This document shows positions 44,387 through 53,548 of a DNA stretch of 64,000 nucleotides, one piece after another. The position numbers were made by a program, and so were the translations under genes. A model generated the notes under the pieces. The model was given only the letters and a program-made list of their open reading frames with translations, ran no database searches and was not told where the DNA came from. Source of the stretch: a beta proteobacterium L13 (GTDB taxonomy: Bacteria > Pseudomonadota > Gammaproteobacteria > Burkholderiales > Chromobacteriaceae). Each line of letters begins with the position of its first letter. Positions within the stretch are counted from its first letter, which is position 1. The DNA lies in contig AMYZ01000015.1 of assembly GCA_000335715.1 (NCBI GenBank), positions 42,709-106,708 of the forward strand. The letters run 5' to 3'.

Positions 44387-44458
44387 CTTCAGGAACTTGG
44401 CTATCACACTGGGTGGCAAGGCTAACGCCTTACCATCCAGTGATTGCATCGGATTCCG

Positions 44459-44484
44459 ATTCATTTTGCAGTGGCAAAATGAAT
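44459..44484. repeat. Inverted repeat ATTCATTTTGC
   Basis: Perfect 11-bp stem ATTCATTTTGC / GCAAAATGAAT with loop AGTG, 72 bases after the recJ stop. No T run follows, so it is not a standard terminator. Confidence 0.7.
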
Positions 44485-44552
44485 CAAGAAGGGCAAAAGC
44501 GGTGCTTTTTGTGGGCTAAATTTAACATAATAAACATTATACGACGTAAATA

Positions 44553-44696
44553 CTAAACCCCTTGGGGGGCTTTTTCATGGCTAACTGGGTTCGCCAACGT
44601 CGTCAGAACCATCAGACCGGCCACGGCCAATGCGCCGATCTTTTTGCGAAAATCCGCCCAAAAGTCCCGTCTTTCTTGGGTTTTCTCGCGTTCCAT
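44553..44696 (-). CDS. Possible small membrane protein (47 aa)
   Basis: A 47-residue frame with a charged N-terminus (MEREKTQERRDFWADFRKK) and one hydrophobic helix (IGALAVAGLMVLTTLANPV). The ribosome-binding site is weak, and an in-frame TTG lies further upstream at 44738. The last codons fall in a small CCCC/GGGG hairpin with a T run on the plus strand. The pattern is protein-like, but the evidence is thin. Confidence 0.35.
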   Translation of the reverse strand: MEREKTQERRDFWADFRKKIGALAVAGLMVLTTLANPVSHEKAPQGV

Positions 44697-44777
44697 GTTC
44701 GCCACAGCGATCACTTCTAACGCGGTCAGGCATGCCAAGAACTGCTCGTGCCTGGCTGATTGCTATGTTTGTGATTG

Positions 44778-44795
44778 ATCAGTCTGCAGACTGAT
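44778..44795. promoter_or_regulatory. 18-base perfect palindrome, operator-like
   Basis: ATCAGTCTGCAGACTGAT reads the same on both strands. It stands alone in AT-rich intergenic DNA and could be a regulator binding site. No partner gene is identified. Confidence 0.5.
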
Positions 44796-44920
44796 GCGCA
44801 TGGGTTCCGGATAATGTAGCTGCCTAGAAAACGTACAAATTCAAAATAACTGCAATCTGTTCGCAGGGCTAGATCTTACGTCTGCAATGTATCGAGTGGT
44901 TAGCGATGACAATTCACGTA

Positions 44921-44947
44921 ACAAAGCCGGCCAAGGGCCGGCTTTGT
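44921..44947 (-). terminator. Hairpin downstream of the 46-aa protein gene
   Basis: Perfect 12-bp stem ACAAAGCCGGCC / GGCCGGCTTTGT with loop AAG. It lies about 80 bases beyond the stop of the small minus-strand gene, with a weak T run. Confidence 0.65.
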
Positions 44948-45026
44948 GTTGGGGTGAGTAAAACTAAAGGTTCGTCTGACTAGATGCAACTTCAAACTAC
45001 TTCATTCCAAACACCACAAACAGGTA

Positions 45027-45167
45027 TCAAAAGAGGTTGGAGCGTTGCCGGCGGGAGGCCGGGTGCTGCGTGCGCACGGCGATACGTGCTCGCTTCTGGA
45101 CTAACGCTTTACGGCTAAAGAACGCAACAAATCCAACTGCTACTACGAGTAAAACCAGCGATTCCAA
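45027..45167 (-). CDS. Small single-pass membrane protein (46 aa, TTG start)
   Basis: A 46-residue protein starting at TTG, preceded 8 bases upstream by an excellent ribosome-binding site AAAGGAGG. It has one hydrophobic helix (LESLVLLVVAVGFVAFFS) at the N-terminus and a very basic tail ending RTQHPASRRQRSNLF. The topology would place the basic tail in the cytoplasm. I do not recognise it. It starts 64 bases after the rmuC stop codon, in the same direction, and may be part of that transcript. Longer in-frame starts exist upstream but would overlap rmuC and lack such a site. Confidence 0.65.
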   Translation of the reverse strand: MESLVLLVVAVGFVAFFSRKALVQKRARIAVRTQHPASRRQRSNLF

Positions 45168-45231
45168 GATTTGCTCCCTCCTTTCTGTTACCTGAATTCT
45201 GTATAGATGACAGGTAATGGCAGTGCAAGAA

Positions 45232-46839
45232 TTATTCTGCAGATTCTTCTTCATCTTCTGCCAATGCATCCTTCAGCAGGTGGCCTGGCAGGCTTTTATT
45301 ACTCTTTGCACCCAGCTTGCGCAGCTTTTCGGCACGGCCGATCAGGTTGCCGCTGCCATTGCTTAGCTGGCGCATGGCTTGCTGGTGGCTGTCTTGCAGT
45401 TGGCCGATCTGGCGGCCAACCTTTTCCAGTGATTCAGCCAGACTGGCCAGCTTGTCGTACATGGCACCGCCTTGGCGGGCGATTTCTTGTGCGTTCTGGT
45501 TCTGGTATTCGTAGCGCCAGATGCTTGCCACGGTGCGTAATGTAGCAAGCAGCGTGCTCGGGCCGACGATCATGATGCGCCGCTCGAAGGCTTCGTTGAA
45601 CAGGCTCATGTCTTGCTGCACGGCCAGCAGGTAAGCGGGCTCTACCGGGATGAACATGAACACAAAGTCCAGCGTATTGAGCTTGTACAAGTCCTGGTAG
45701 CGTTTGTCGGATAGCGTACGGATATGCTGGCGCAGTGCGGCGATGTGGGCTTTTAGCTCGGCTTCTTGCGTGGCGCGGTCTTCGCTGGCGGTATAGCGCA
45801 CGTAGGCGTTGAGCGACACTTTCGAGTCGATGACCAGCTGTTTGCCTTCCGGCAAGTCGATGACGACGTCGGGCTGGTAGCGGCGCTGGCTGCCGTCTTC
45901 CTGCTCGACACGATCGGATACCTGTACGCGGTATTCACGGTCGCGCGTGAGGCCAGAGCTTTCCAGTACTTTTTCCAGCACCATTTCGCCCCAGTTGCCC
46001 TGGGCTTTGTTATTGCTGCCAGTGAGTGCATTGGTCAGGGCGATGGCGTCCTGGTTGAGCTGGGTATTGAGCTGTTGCAGCTTGCGCAACTCGTGCTCCA
46101 GCGTCAGGCGCTCTTTGCTGTCTTTGTCGTAGGTGTCTTGCACCAGCTTGCCAAAGGCTTGTAGCCGTTCGCCCATGGGTGCCAGCAGCTGGTCGAGGTT
46201 TTGCCGGTTTTGCTCGGTAAAGCGCTGGCTTTTTTCTTCCAGGATATCGTTGGCCAGCACTTTGAATTGCTGGCTGAGGCTTTCGCGCGCGTTGGCCAGC
46301 ATGGCCAGCTTTTCTGTGGTTTGCAGCCGCTCTTGCTCCAGCAGGGTTTGCAGCTGCTGCTTGTCTACTTGCAGTTGGGCGCCCTCCTGCTGCATGGCAG
46401 TCAGCTGCGCTTGTAGTTGGCCGCGCTCTTGCAGCAGCCGCTCAAGCTGCCTGCCCTGCTCTTCGCTGGCGGCCAGGCGAGCGCCCTGCTCTGCGGCCAA
46501 CTGTTGCTGGCTTTGCAGCTGCGCCTCGCGCGCTTGCAGGCGGGTTTCCAGCTCCGGGATGCGCTGCAGATGGCTGGCAAGACTGGCCAGTTTTTGCTGG
46601 CTTTCGGTGTATTGATTGTGCAGGCTTTGCAGTGTGCCTTGCGCGTGCTGTTCGCGCTGCTGCAGTGTTTGCCATTGCTGGTTCAGGCTGTGCCACTGGC
46701 CTTGTAGCTGCGCCAGCTCCAGCTGCACTTCGGCCCTGCCCTGCTGGTAGGCCGCTTCGCTTTTGCTGCGCAATAACAGCCATGCCACGCCCCCGCTGCT
46801 GCCTGCCGCAAATATGGCTGTGATGAGGATATCTAGCAT
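45232..46839 (-). CDS. rmuC: DNA recombination protein RmuC
   Basis: A 535-residue RmuC-family protein. An N-terminal membrane helix (ILITAIFAAGSSGGVAWLLL) is followed by a long Gln-rich coiled coil (about 30-215). The RmuC nuclease-like domain (about 270-470) includes GNWGEMVLEKVLE, QPDVVIDLPEGKQLVIDSKVS and MFIPVEPAYLLAV. RmuC limits DNA inversions and is proposed to be a nuclease. The acidic C-terminus is DALAEDEEESAE. Confidence 0.94.
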   Translation of the reverse strand: MLDILITAIFAAGSSGGVAWLLLRSKSEAAYQQGRAEVQLELAQLQGQWHSLNQQWQTLQQREQHAQGTLQSLHNQYTESQQKLASLASHLQRIPELETRLQAREAQLQSQQQLAAEQGARLAASEEQGRQLERLLQERGQLQAQLTAMQQEGAQLQVDKQQLQTLLEQERLQTTEKLAMLANARESLSQQFKVLANDILEEKSQRFTEQNRQNLDQLLAPMGERLQAFGKLVQDTYDKDSKERLTLEHELRKLQQLNTQLNQDAIALTNALTGSNNKAQGNWGEMVLEKVLESSGLTRDREYRVQVSDRVEQEDGSQRRYQPDVVIDLPEGKQLVIDSKVSLNAYVRYTASEDRATQEAELKAHIAALRQHIRTLSDKRYQDLYKLNTLDFVFMFIPVEPAYLLAVQQDMSLFNEAFERRIMIVGPSTLLATLRTVASIWRYEYQNQNAQEIARQGGAMYDKLASLAESLEKVGRQIGQLQDSHQQAMRQLSNGSGNLIGRAEKLRKLGAKSNKSLPGHLLKDALAEDEEESAE

Positions 46840-46911
46840 GTGTCGTGGCCCATGGTTTTTGCTATTTTGATTATGTACATTTTCAGGCGCCAGCGCCAGC
46901 CCGGCAGGCGC

Positions 46912-46937
46912 AAAAACGCCGGCACTAGGCCGGCGTT
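46912..46937 (-). terminator. Terminator of the BI-1 gene
   Basis: Stem AACGCCGGC / GCCGGCGTT with loop ACTAG, followed on the minus strand by TTTTTG. Confidence 0.83.
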
Positions 46938-46962
46938 GCTTGTTTGTGCTACCTGGCAGCGC

Positions 46963-47652
46963 TTAGTCGCGGTCGCCAGCAAAAGCCATCAGCAGGTGCA
47001 GCAGGCTGGTAAACAGGTTGTAGATGCTGATGTAGATGCCCAGTGCGGCAGAGATGTAGCTGGTTTCGCCGCCATCTACCACGTTTTTCACTTCCCACAG
47101 GATCATCAGCGAGCTGAAGATCACAAAGGCTGCGGAGATGGCCAGGGCCATGGCAGGCAGCTGCAGGAAGATGTTGGCAACAATGGCTACCATCAGCACC
47201 ACAGCACCTACGGTCAGGAATTTGCCCATGCCGGACAGGTCACGCTTGGTGGTGGTGGCAATGCCCGCCATTACGGCGAACACGGCTGCGGTGCCACCGC
47301 CAGCAACCATGATCAGCTGTGCACCGTTGGACAGCTTCAGTGCCACTTGCAGCAAAGGCCCCAGCATCAGACCCATGGCAAAGGTGAAGACCAGCATCAG
47401 CGGCACACCCAGTGCGCTGTTGCGGTTGGCCTGTACGGCAAACATCAGGCCGTAGATCACCACCATCATGGCCAGTACACTCATGATCGGGCTGGCCGCC
47501 ATGAAGGCAAAGCTCATGTTGGCGCCAATGGCACCGCCGATAACGGTGGGCACCATGGACAGTGCCAGCAGGCCATAGGTATTACGTAGAACCTTATGGC
47601 TTTCGCCGCTGTATGCGGTGGTTTTGTAAGCAGTGTGAAGGTTCGGTTGCAT
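46963..47652 (-). CDS. Bax inhibitor-1/YccA family membrane protein
   Basis: A 229-residue inner-membrane protein with seven hydrophobic segments, the usual number in the family. The start MQPNLHTAYKTTAYSGESHKVLRNTYGLLAL is like YccA proteins, and the C-terminal SLYISIYNLFTSLLHLL-like end (here ALGIYISIYNLFTSLLHLLM) is characteristic. GAGGAGAA lies upstream of the ATG. Family members modulate FtsH proteolysis or conduct ions; the role here is not defined. Confidence 0.93.
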   Translation of the reverse strand: MQPNLHTAYKTTAYSGESHKVLRNTYGLLALSMVPTVIGGAIGANMSFAFMAASPIMSVLAMMVVIYGLMFAVQANRNSALGVPLMLVFTFAMGLMLGPLLQVALKLSNGAQLIMVAGGGTAAVFAVMAGIATTTKRDLSGMGKFLTVGAVVLMVAIVANIFLQLPAMALAISAAFVIFSSLMILWEVKNVVDGGETSYISAALGIYISIYNLFTSLLHLLMAFAGDRD

Positions 47653-47750
47653 GGCGACGATTCTCCTCGCGCGTGTTGTTGGGGACGGCAATGTCATGGA
47701 CAACATATTGTTACACAAGTTTCTGCCGATGCCTATTTTGATCAGGATGC

Positions 47751-47779
47751 TTGCCAAAAAAAGCTGATTGGTCTATTAT
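47751..47779 (+). promoter_or_regulatory. Promoter of tRNA-Leu
   Basis: -35 TTGCCA (47751-47756), 17-base spacer and -10 TATTAT (47774-47779), about 30 bases before the mature 5' end. Confidence 0.75.
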
Positions 47780-47809
47780 CCGTTTCCTCAAAGCAGTACT
47801 GATGTCGTG

Positions 47810-47894
47810 GCGAGAGTGGCGGAATTGGTAGACGCACTGGATTTAGGTTCCAGCGCCTCGCGGCGTGAGAGTTCGAGTCTCTCCTTTCGCACCA
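47810..47894 (+). tRNA. tRNA-Leu (anticodon UAG), CCA encoded
   Basis: 85 bases. The acceptor stem GCGAGAG pairs with CTTTCGC (one G-U), the anticodon stem is CTGGA/TCCAG with loop TTTAGGT, and the anticodon TAG is at 47844-47846, reading CUN codons. A long variable arm follows (class II tRNA) and a T arm AGAGTTCGAGTCTCT. The discriminator base A is followed by encoded CCA. Confidence 0.98.
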
Positions 47895-48038
47895 CACAGC
47901 AGTACAGCATGCATAAGCGCCTGCACCGTAACGGTCTGGCGCTTTTTGCATTGTTACTTCCATAGATAATGGCAATATGCCACCGTTTCAAGCGCTGCAC
48001 CGCAAATAAGCCGCCCTGCTCGCCTGCAGACAGGCATA

Positions 48039-48068
48039 AAAAAACGCCCCGACTCGTCGGGGCGTTTT
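48039..48068. terminator. Bidirectional intrinsic terminator
   Basis: Stem AACGCCCCGAC / GTCGGGGCGTT with a short loop and A and T runs on both sides. It serves purL on the minus strand and may also stop transcription from the tRNA. Confidence 0.88.
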
Positions 48069-48089
48069 GCTGTCAGCTTGCGACCAACC

Positions 48090-51000
48090 TTAGCCGACCC
48101 AGCGGCGTGCGCTGGCAAACATGCGGAACCAGCCGCCGTTTTCGCCCCAGCTTTCCGGGTGCCAGCTGTTTTGCAGCGTGCGGAACACGCGCTCCGGGTG
48201 CGGCATCATGATGGTGAAGCGGCCGTCCGGCGTGGTTACGCCCGTGATACCTGCCGGCGAACCGTTCGGGTTCATCGGGTAGGTTTCGGTGGCTTGGCCG
48301 CTGAAGTCCACGTAGCGCAGCGCCGTCAGCACCTGCTCCTGTGCACCCGGGGCAAATACCGCGCGGCCTTCGCCGTGCGATACCACCACCGGCAGCTTGG
48401 AGCCGATCATGTCTTGCAGGAAGATGGACGGCGACTCGGTCACTTCCACCATGGCGAAGCGGGCTTCGAACTGCTCGGAAGCGTTACGCTTCAGCTTCGG
48501 CCAGTGCTGCGCGCCAGGGATGATATCCGACAGGTTGGACATCATCTGGCAGCCGTTGCACACACCCAGGGCGAAGGTATCGCCGCGGCCAAAGAACGCT
48601 TCGAACTGCTCGCGCGCCTGGCCGTTGAACAGAATGCTCTTCGCCCAGCCTTCGCCCGCACCCAGCACGTCACCGTAGCTGAAGCCACCGCACGCCGCCA
48701 GGCCTTTGAAGTCGGCCAGCTGTACACGGCCGGCGATCACGTCGGACATGTGTACGTCCACTGCCTCGAAACCGGCACGCGTGAACGCCGCGCCCATCTC
48801 GATCTGGCCGTTCACGCCCTGCTCGCGCAGGATGGCGATGCGCGGGCGCGCACCGGTAGCGATGAATGGCGCCGCCGGGTTGTCTTCGGTATTGAAGGTA
48901 AGCTCGGCAAATAGACCACGCGAGGTTTCGTCGGCAATCTGCGCGTATTCGCTATCGGCACCTGCCGGGTTGTCGCGCAGGCGCTGCAGGCGATAGCTGG
49001 TTTCCGACCAGGCTTGCTGCAGGGCCACGCGGCTCTGGGCAAACAGCTCGTCTTCGCCATGCACCAGGCGCAAGACACCATCGGTAGCCGGCATGCCGAT
49101 TACCGCTACGTTGGCCGCCAGACCCATGATTTCGAAGCGCTTGAGCACGTTGTCGATTTCATCGGCAGCTACTTGCAGCACCGCACCCAGCTCTTCGTTG
49201 AACAGTACGGCGTTGACGTTGGCCGCATCGCCACCGGTCAGCATGGACAGCTCAACCTGCGCACCCAGGTGGCCAGCAAAGCACATTTCAGCCAGCGTGG
49301 CGAACAGGCCGCCATCGGAGCGGTCGTGGTAGGCCAGCAGCTTGCCGTCGTCCACTAGCGACTGGATCACGGTAAAGGCCGACGCCAGCTTGTCGGCGCT
49401 ATCCACGTCCGGCGCCTGGCCGTTCATGTCGTTCCATACCTGGCCAAAGATGGAGCCGCCCAGGCGGTTTTTGCCTTCGCCCAGGTCCAGCAGCAGCAAG
49501 GCGCTGTCGGCAGCGCGCAGCTGCGGGGTGACGGTCTTGCGTACGTCAGCTACCGGGGCAAACGCCGAGATGATCAGCGACAGCGGTGCGGTAACGGCTT
49601 TTTTGTCGCCGCCCTCTTCCCACACGGTTTTCATCGACAGCGAGTCTTTGCCCACCGGGATGCTCACATCGATGGCTACGCACAGGTCGGAGATGGCTTT
49701 GACGGTAGCGTACAGCTTGGCGTCTTCGCCAGCGTGGCCAGCGGCGGCCATCCAGTTGGCAGACAGCTTCACATTGCCCAGCTCGCCTACGTTGGCCGCA
49801 GCCAGGTTCAGCAGCGATTCGCCTACCGATACGCGGCCGGCTGCCGGCGCGTCAAACAGCGCCACCGGGGTGCGCTCGCCCATGGCCATCGCCTCGCCCA
49901 GCGTGGTGTTGAAGCCCATCGCGGTCACAGCCACATCGGCTACCGGCACCTGCCACGGGCCAACCATCTGGTCGCGCGCGGTCATGCCGCCCACGGTACG
50001 GTCGCCAATGGTGATCAGGAAGCTCTTGTCGGCCACGGTCGGGTTACGCAGCACGCGGTAGGCCGATTCATTCAGCTCGTACTGGGCGGCGTTCAGCGCG
50101 TCAGTAGTCACCGGCACGGTTTTCACGTCGCGGGTCATGCGTGGCGGCTTGCCCAGCAGTACTTCCAGCGGCATGTCGACCGGCTTGTTATCGAAGTAGT
50201 CGTCGCGCACTTGCAGGTGGCCGTCGTCGGTGGCTACACCCATCACGGCAAACGGGCAGCGCTCGCGTTCGCAGATCTCGGTAAAGGTGGCCAGGTCTTC
50301 CGGCATCACGGCCATCACGTAACGCTCTTGCGATTCGTTGGACCAGATCTGCATCGGGGTCATGCCTTTTTCTTCCAGGTGCACTTTGCGCAGATGGAAG
50401 ATGGCACCACGGCCGGCGTCGTTTACCAGCTCTGGGAAGGCGTTGGACAAGCCGCCGGCGCCCACATCGTGAATGGACACGATAGGGTTGGCCGCACCGC
50501 GCTGCCAGCAGCGGTCGATCACTTCCTGGCAACGGCGTTCGATTTCCGGGTTGCCGCGCTGTACCGAGTCGAAGTCCAGGTTTTCGCTGTTGGCACCGGT
50601 ATCCATGGAGGATGCCGCGCCACCGCCCAGGCCGATCAGCAGACTGGGGCCGCCCAGCTGGATCAGCAGTGCGCCTTCCGGAATCTCGTTCTTGAAGATC
50701 TGCTGTTCCTGGATGTTGCCCAGGCCACCGGCGATCATGATCGGCTTGTGGTAGCCACGGCGTTCGCCCTGGAAGTCGTCTTCAAAGGTACGGAAGTAAC
50801 CGGCCAGGTTCGGGCGGCCGAATTCGTTGTTGAACGCGGCGCCGCCGATCGGGCCTTCGATCATGATGTCCAGCGCGGACGCGATGCGGCCTGGCTTGCC
50901 GTACTGCTTGGCTTCCCACGGTTGCTGGAAGCCCGGCACGTTAAGGTTGGATACGGTAAAGCCCGACAGGCCGGCTTTCGGGCGCGAGCCACGGCCGGTG

Positions 51001-51971
51001 GCGCCTTCGTCGCGGATTTCGCCGCCGTTACCGGTGGACGCACCGGGGAACGGGGAAATCGCGGTGGGGTGGTTGTGGGTTTCCACCTTCATCAGGATGT
51101 GGGTCGGCTCTTCGCTGTAAGCGTAGGTGTGGCTGCCCGGCTGCGGGTAGAAGCGCTCGATGGTGGCGCCGTCGATGACCGAGGCGTTGTCCTTGTACGC
51201 TACGCGGGTGCCCTGCGGGTGGGCGTCGTGCGTGTCGCGAATCATGCGGAACAGCGACTTGCCCTGCTCTACGCCGTCGATCACGAACTGCGCATTGAAG
51301 ATCTTGTGACGGCAGTGCTCGGAGTTCGCCTGGGCGAACATCATCAGCTCTACGTCGCTAGGGTTACGCTGCAGCTTGATGAAGTTTTCTACCAGGTAGT
51401 CCACTTCGTCCGGCGACAGGGCCAGGCCCATGTCGGCGTTGGCTGCATCCAGCGCAGCCTTGCCACCGCCCAGGATGTCTACGGTAGACAGCGGCTGGGG
51501 GTCAACGTGCACGAACAGGCGGTCCGCGTCGGCCAGGCTGGCCAGCACGGTTTCCGTCATGCGATCGTGCAAGAGGCCCGCCAAACGCTGGCGAGCCTCT
51601 TCGGTAAACGGGGTAGCAGACTGGATGTGATACGCAATGCCGCGCTCGATGCGCAAAACATTTTCCAGGCCACAGTGGCGAGCGATGTCAGTCGCTTTGG
51701 ATGCCCACGGTGACAAGGTGCCCAAGCGGGGCGTAACCAGGAAGAATTCACCCGTTGGTTCCTGTGCCAGCGGCGGTTCGCCATAGGTCAGCAGTTTTTC
51801 CAGCACGGCAACTTGTGCCTCGGATAGCGGCGACTCGCTTTCGGCGAAGTGCCAGTATTCGGCGGCGACAGTCAGGTCTGGTAGACCCGCTTCGCGCGCA
51901 TTGGCCAAGAGTTTATCAAGTCGGAACTGGGACAGGGCGACGCCGCCCCGCAGCTTAAGAATGTGCGACAT
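48090..51971 (-). CDS. purL: Phosphoribosylformylglycinamidine synthase
   Basis: A 1293-residue large-type FGAM synthase (E. coli 1295), which converts FGAR, glutamine and ATP to FGAM in purine synthesis. The N-terminal part includes [15 protein letters not shown]; the AIRS-like synthetase domains include [23 protein letters not shown] and [14 protein letters not shown]. The C-terminal class I glutamine amidotransferase has the nucleophile in [10 protein letters not shown] and the His-Glu pair in PHPERVFR. It is encoded alone, divergent from glnB. Confidence 0.98.
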   Translation of the reverse strand: MSHILKLRGGVALSQFRLDKLLANAREAGLPDLTVAAEYWHFAESESPLSEAQVAVLEKLLTYGEPPLAQEPTGEFFLVTPRLGTLSPWASKATDIARHCGLENVLRIERGIAYHIQSATPFTEEARQRLAGLLHDRMTETVLASLADADRLFVHVDPQPLSTVDILGGGKAALDAANADMGLALSPDEVDYLVENFIKLQRNPSDVELMMFAQANSEHCRHKIFNAQFVIDGVEQGKSLFRMIRDTHDAHPQGTRVAYKDNASVIDGATIERFYPQPGSHTYAYSEEPTHILMKVETHNHPTAISPFPGASTGNGGEIRDEGATGRGSRPKAGLSGFTVSNLNVPGFQQPWEAKQYGKPGRIASALDIMIEGPIGGAAFNNEFGRPNLAGYFRTFEDDFQGERRGYHKPIMIAGGLGNIQEQQIFKNEIPEGALLIQLGGPSLLIGLGGGAASSMDTGANSENLDFDSVQRGNPEIERRCQEVIDRCWQRGAANPIVSIHDVGAGGLSNAFPELVNDAGRGAIFHLRKVHLEEKGMTPMQIWSNESQERYVMAVMPEDLATFTEICERERCPFAVMGVATDDGHLQVRDDYFDNKPVDMPLEVLLGKPPRMTRDVKTVPVTTDALNAAQYELNESAYRVLRNPTVADKSFLITIGDRTVGGMTARDQMVGPWQVPVADVAVTAMGFNTTLGEAMAMGERTPVALFDAPAAGRVSVGESLLNLAAANVGELGNVKLSANWMAAAGHAGEDAKLYATVKAISDLCVAIDVSIPVGKDSLSMKTVWEEGGDKKAVTAPLSLIISAFAPVADVRKTVTPQLRAADSALLLLDLGEGKNRLGGSIFGQVWNDMNGQAPDVDSADKLASAFTVIQSLVDDGKLLAYHDRSDGGLFATLAEMCFAGHLGAQVELSMLTGGDAANVNAVLFNEELGAVLQVAADEIDNVLKRFEIMGLAANVAVIGMPATDGVLRLVHGEDELFAQSRVALQQAWSETSYRLQRLRDNPAGADSEYAQIADETSRGLFAELTFNTEDNPAAPFIATGARPRIAILREQGVNGQIEMGAAFTRAGFEAVDVHMSDVIAGRVQLADFKGLAACGGFSYGDVLGAGEGWAKSILFNGQAREQFEAFFGRGDTFALGVCNGCQMMSNLSDIIPGAQHWPKLKRNASEQFEARFAMVEVTESPSIFLQDMIGSKLPVVVSHGEGRAVFAPGAQEQVLTALRYVDFSGQATETYPMNPNGSPAGITGVTTPDGRFTIMMPHPERVFRTLQNSWHPESWGENGGWFRMFASARRWVG

Positions 51972-52043
51972 TGTATACCCGCAACAATGGAGACAAGGAT
52001 CAGGAAAGCGCGTAATAATACACGCAATCCCCCGCTTTTATAA

Positions 52044-52460
<417 letters not shown>

Positions 52461-52481
52461 CACCGCCCGCCGTCATACCCC

Positions 52482-52506
52482 GCCCGCCCCTATGGCGGGC
52501 TTTTTT
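52482..52506 (+). terminator. Intrinsic terminator after glnB
   Basis: Stem GCCCGCC / GGCGGGC with loop CCTAT and a T run at 52501-52506. Confidence 0.9.
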
Positions 52507-52548
52507 ACGCCTGCGGCCAACCTTGCTGCACTGCCAGGCGCCCATAAG

Positions 52549-52581
52549 AAAAGCCCCGCGGGCATGCCTGCGGGGCTTTTC
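52549..52581 (-). terminator. Intrinsic terminator of bamD
   Basis: Stem AAAAGCCCCGCGGGC / CCTGCGGGGCTTTT with a short loop; serves bamD on the minus strand. A GTTGGCCGC motif lies just to its left. Confidence 0.85.
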
Positions 52582-52606
52582 TTCATCACGGCGGGTTAGC
52601 GCACGC

Positions 52607-53398
52607 TTAGCCCCAGAACTTCCACCAAGGTTGGCCGCGGTATTCCCACGGCTGCTTCAGGTAGGCGCTTTGCGGGAAGTTCAGCGCCAGAATGCGGCGG
52701 GTATCGGCCTGCAAGGCAGTCATGCCCAGCTTGCCGTAGGCCTGCTCCATGATGGCCAGCGCCTCTTCGTTATGGCCGGTGTTGGCGTACTCCTGCACCA
52801 CGGACTGCGCACGGTTGGCCGCAGCCAGCCAGGCTTCGCGTTTCATGTAGTAGCGGGCCACGTGCATTTCGTGCCCGCCCAGTGCGGTAGCCAGGCGCTG
52901 CATTTTCTGCGTGGCATCTTCGGCGTAGCGGCTTTGCGGGTAGCGGGTAATCAGCTCGCGAAAATCATTAAACGACTCGCGCGCGGCCTTCGGGTCACGC
53001 TCGCTGATGTCCTGGCCAGTGGCGCGCGCCAGGAAACTGGTGTCGTCATTGAAGTGCACCAGGCCTTTCAGATAGTACATATAGTCGGCACTGGCGTGCG
53101 CCGGGTACAGGCGCAGGAAACGGTTGGCCGCAGCAATGGCCAGCTCCGGCTCGTTATCCTTGTAGTGCGTATAGGCTTGGTCCATCAGCGCTTGCTGCGC
53201 GTGGCGGCCATAAGGGAAGCGTGCCTGCAAGGTTTCATAAAGCTTGAGGGCGCGGGTGTAGTTGCCACCGTTCAGTTCGTCACGGGCTTCGGCGTAGATC
53301 TGGTCTACCGTCCAGCCACGGGTTTCGTCCTGCGGCTCCACCGAGGCACAACCTGCCATCAATACGACGGCCAGCAAGGCTACAAAGCTTTTTTTCAT
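52607..53398 (-). CDS. bamD: Outer membrane assembly lipoprotein BamD
   Basis: A 263-residue BamD/ComL lipoprotein of the BAM complex that inserts outer-membrane proteins. The lipobox is LMAGCAS (Cys17). Five TPR-like repeats follow, for example YTRALKLYETLQARFPYGRHAQQALMD-type and FRELITRYPQSRYAEDA. A TATAAT-like -10 element lies on the minus strand at 53425-53430. In Neisseria bamD is divergent from rluD; here phoX has been inserted between them. Confidence 0.97.
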   Translation of the reverse strand: MKKSFVALLAVVLMAGCASVEPQDETRGWTVDQIYAEARDELNGGNYTRALKLYETLQARFPYGRHAQQALMDQAYTHYKDNEPELAIAAANRFLRLYPAHASADYMYYLKGLVHFNDDTSFLARATGQDISERDPKAARESFNDFRELITRYPQSRYAEDATQKMQRLATALGGHEMHVARYYMKREAWLAAANRAQSVVQEYANTGHNEEALAIMEQAYGKLGMTALQADTRRILALNFPQSAYLKQPWEYRGQPWWKFWG

Positions 53399-53494
53399 GA
53401 GGTGTCCTTGTTTGACTGCGCACGATTATAACCAAAACTGCTGATTGCGCACGCCTGGTAGCTGTTTCTCGCCGCAACGCGCGCCATCGCCATG

Positions 53495-53527
53495 AAAAAA
53501 CCGCCCGCCGGGCAGGCCGGCAGGCGG
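53495..53527 (-). terminator. Terminator of phoX
   Basis: Imperfect GC-rich stem CCGCCCGCCGG / CCGGCAGGCGG followed on the minus strand by TTTTTT. Confidence 0.75.
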
Positions 53528-53548
53528 TGTGGCTAGCGCGGTCGGGTA

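Larger units (their letters stand above)
44387..45026. other. AT-rich intergenic region with hairpins and one doubtful small gene
   Basis: About 640 bases between recJ and the minus-strand small gene at 45027. GC content is lower than the flanks. It holds the 11-bp hairpin at 44459, a weak AAAAGC/GCTTTT hairpin near 44495 that may end recJ transcription, a possible small minus-strand gene, an 18-base palindrome at 44778 and the 12-bp hairpin at 44921. Confidence 0.6.

Noticed and set aside
44554..44576. CCCCTTGGGG with a T run, similar to a phage T7 terminator
   Set aside because: The stem is only four to five base pairs with a two-base loop, and no phage genes are near.
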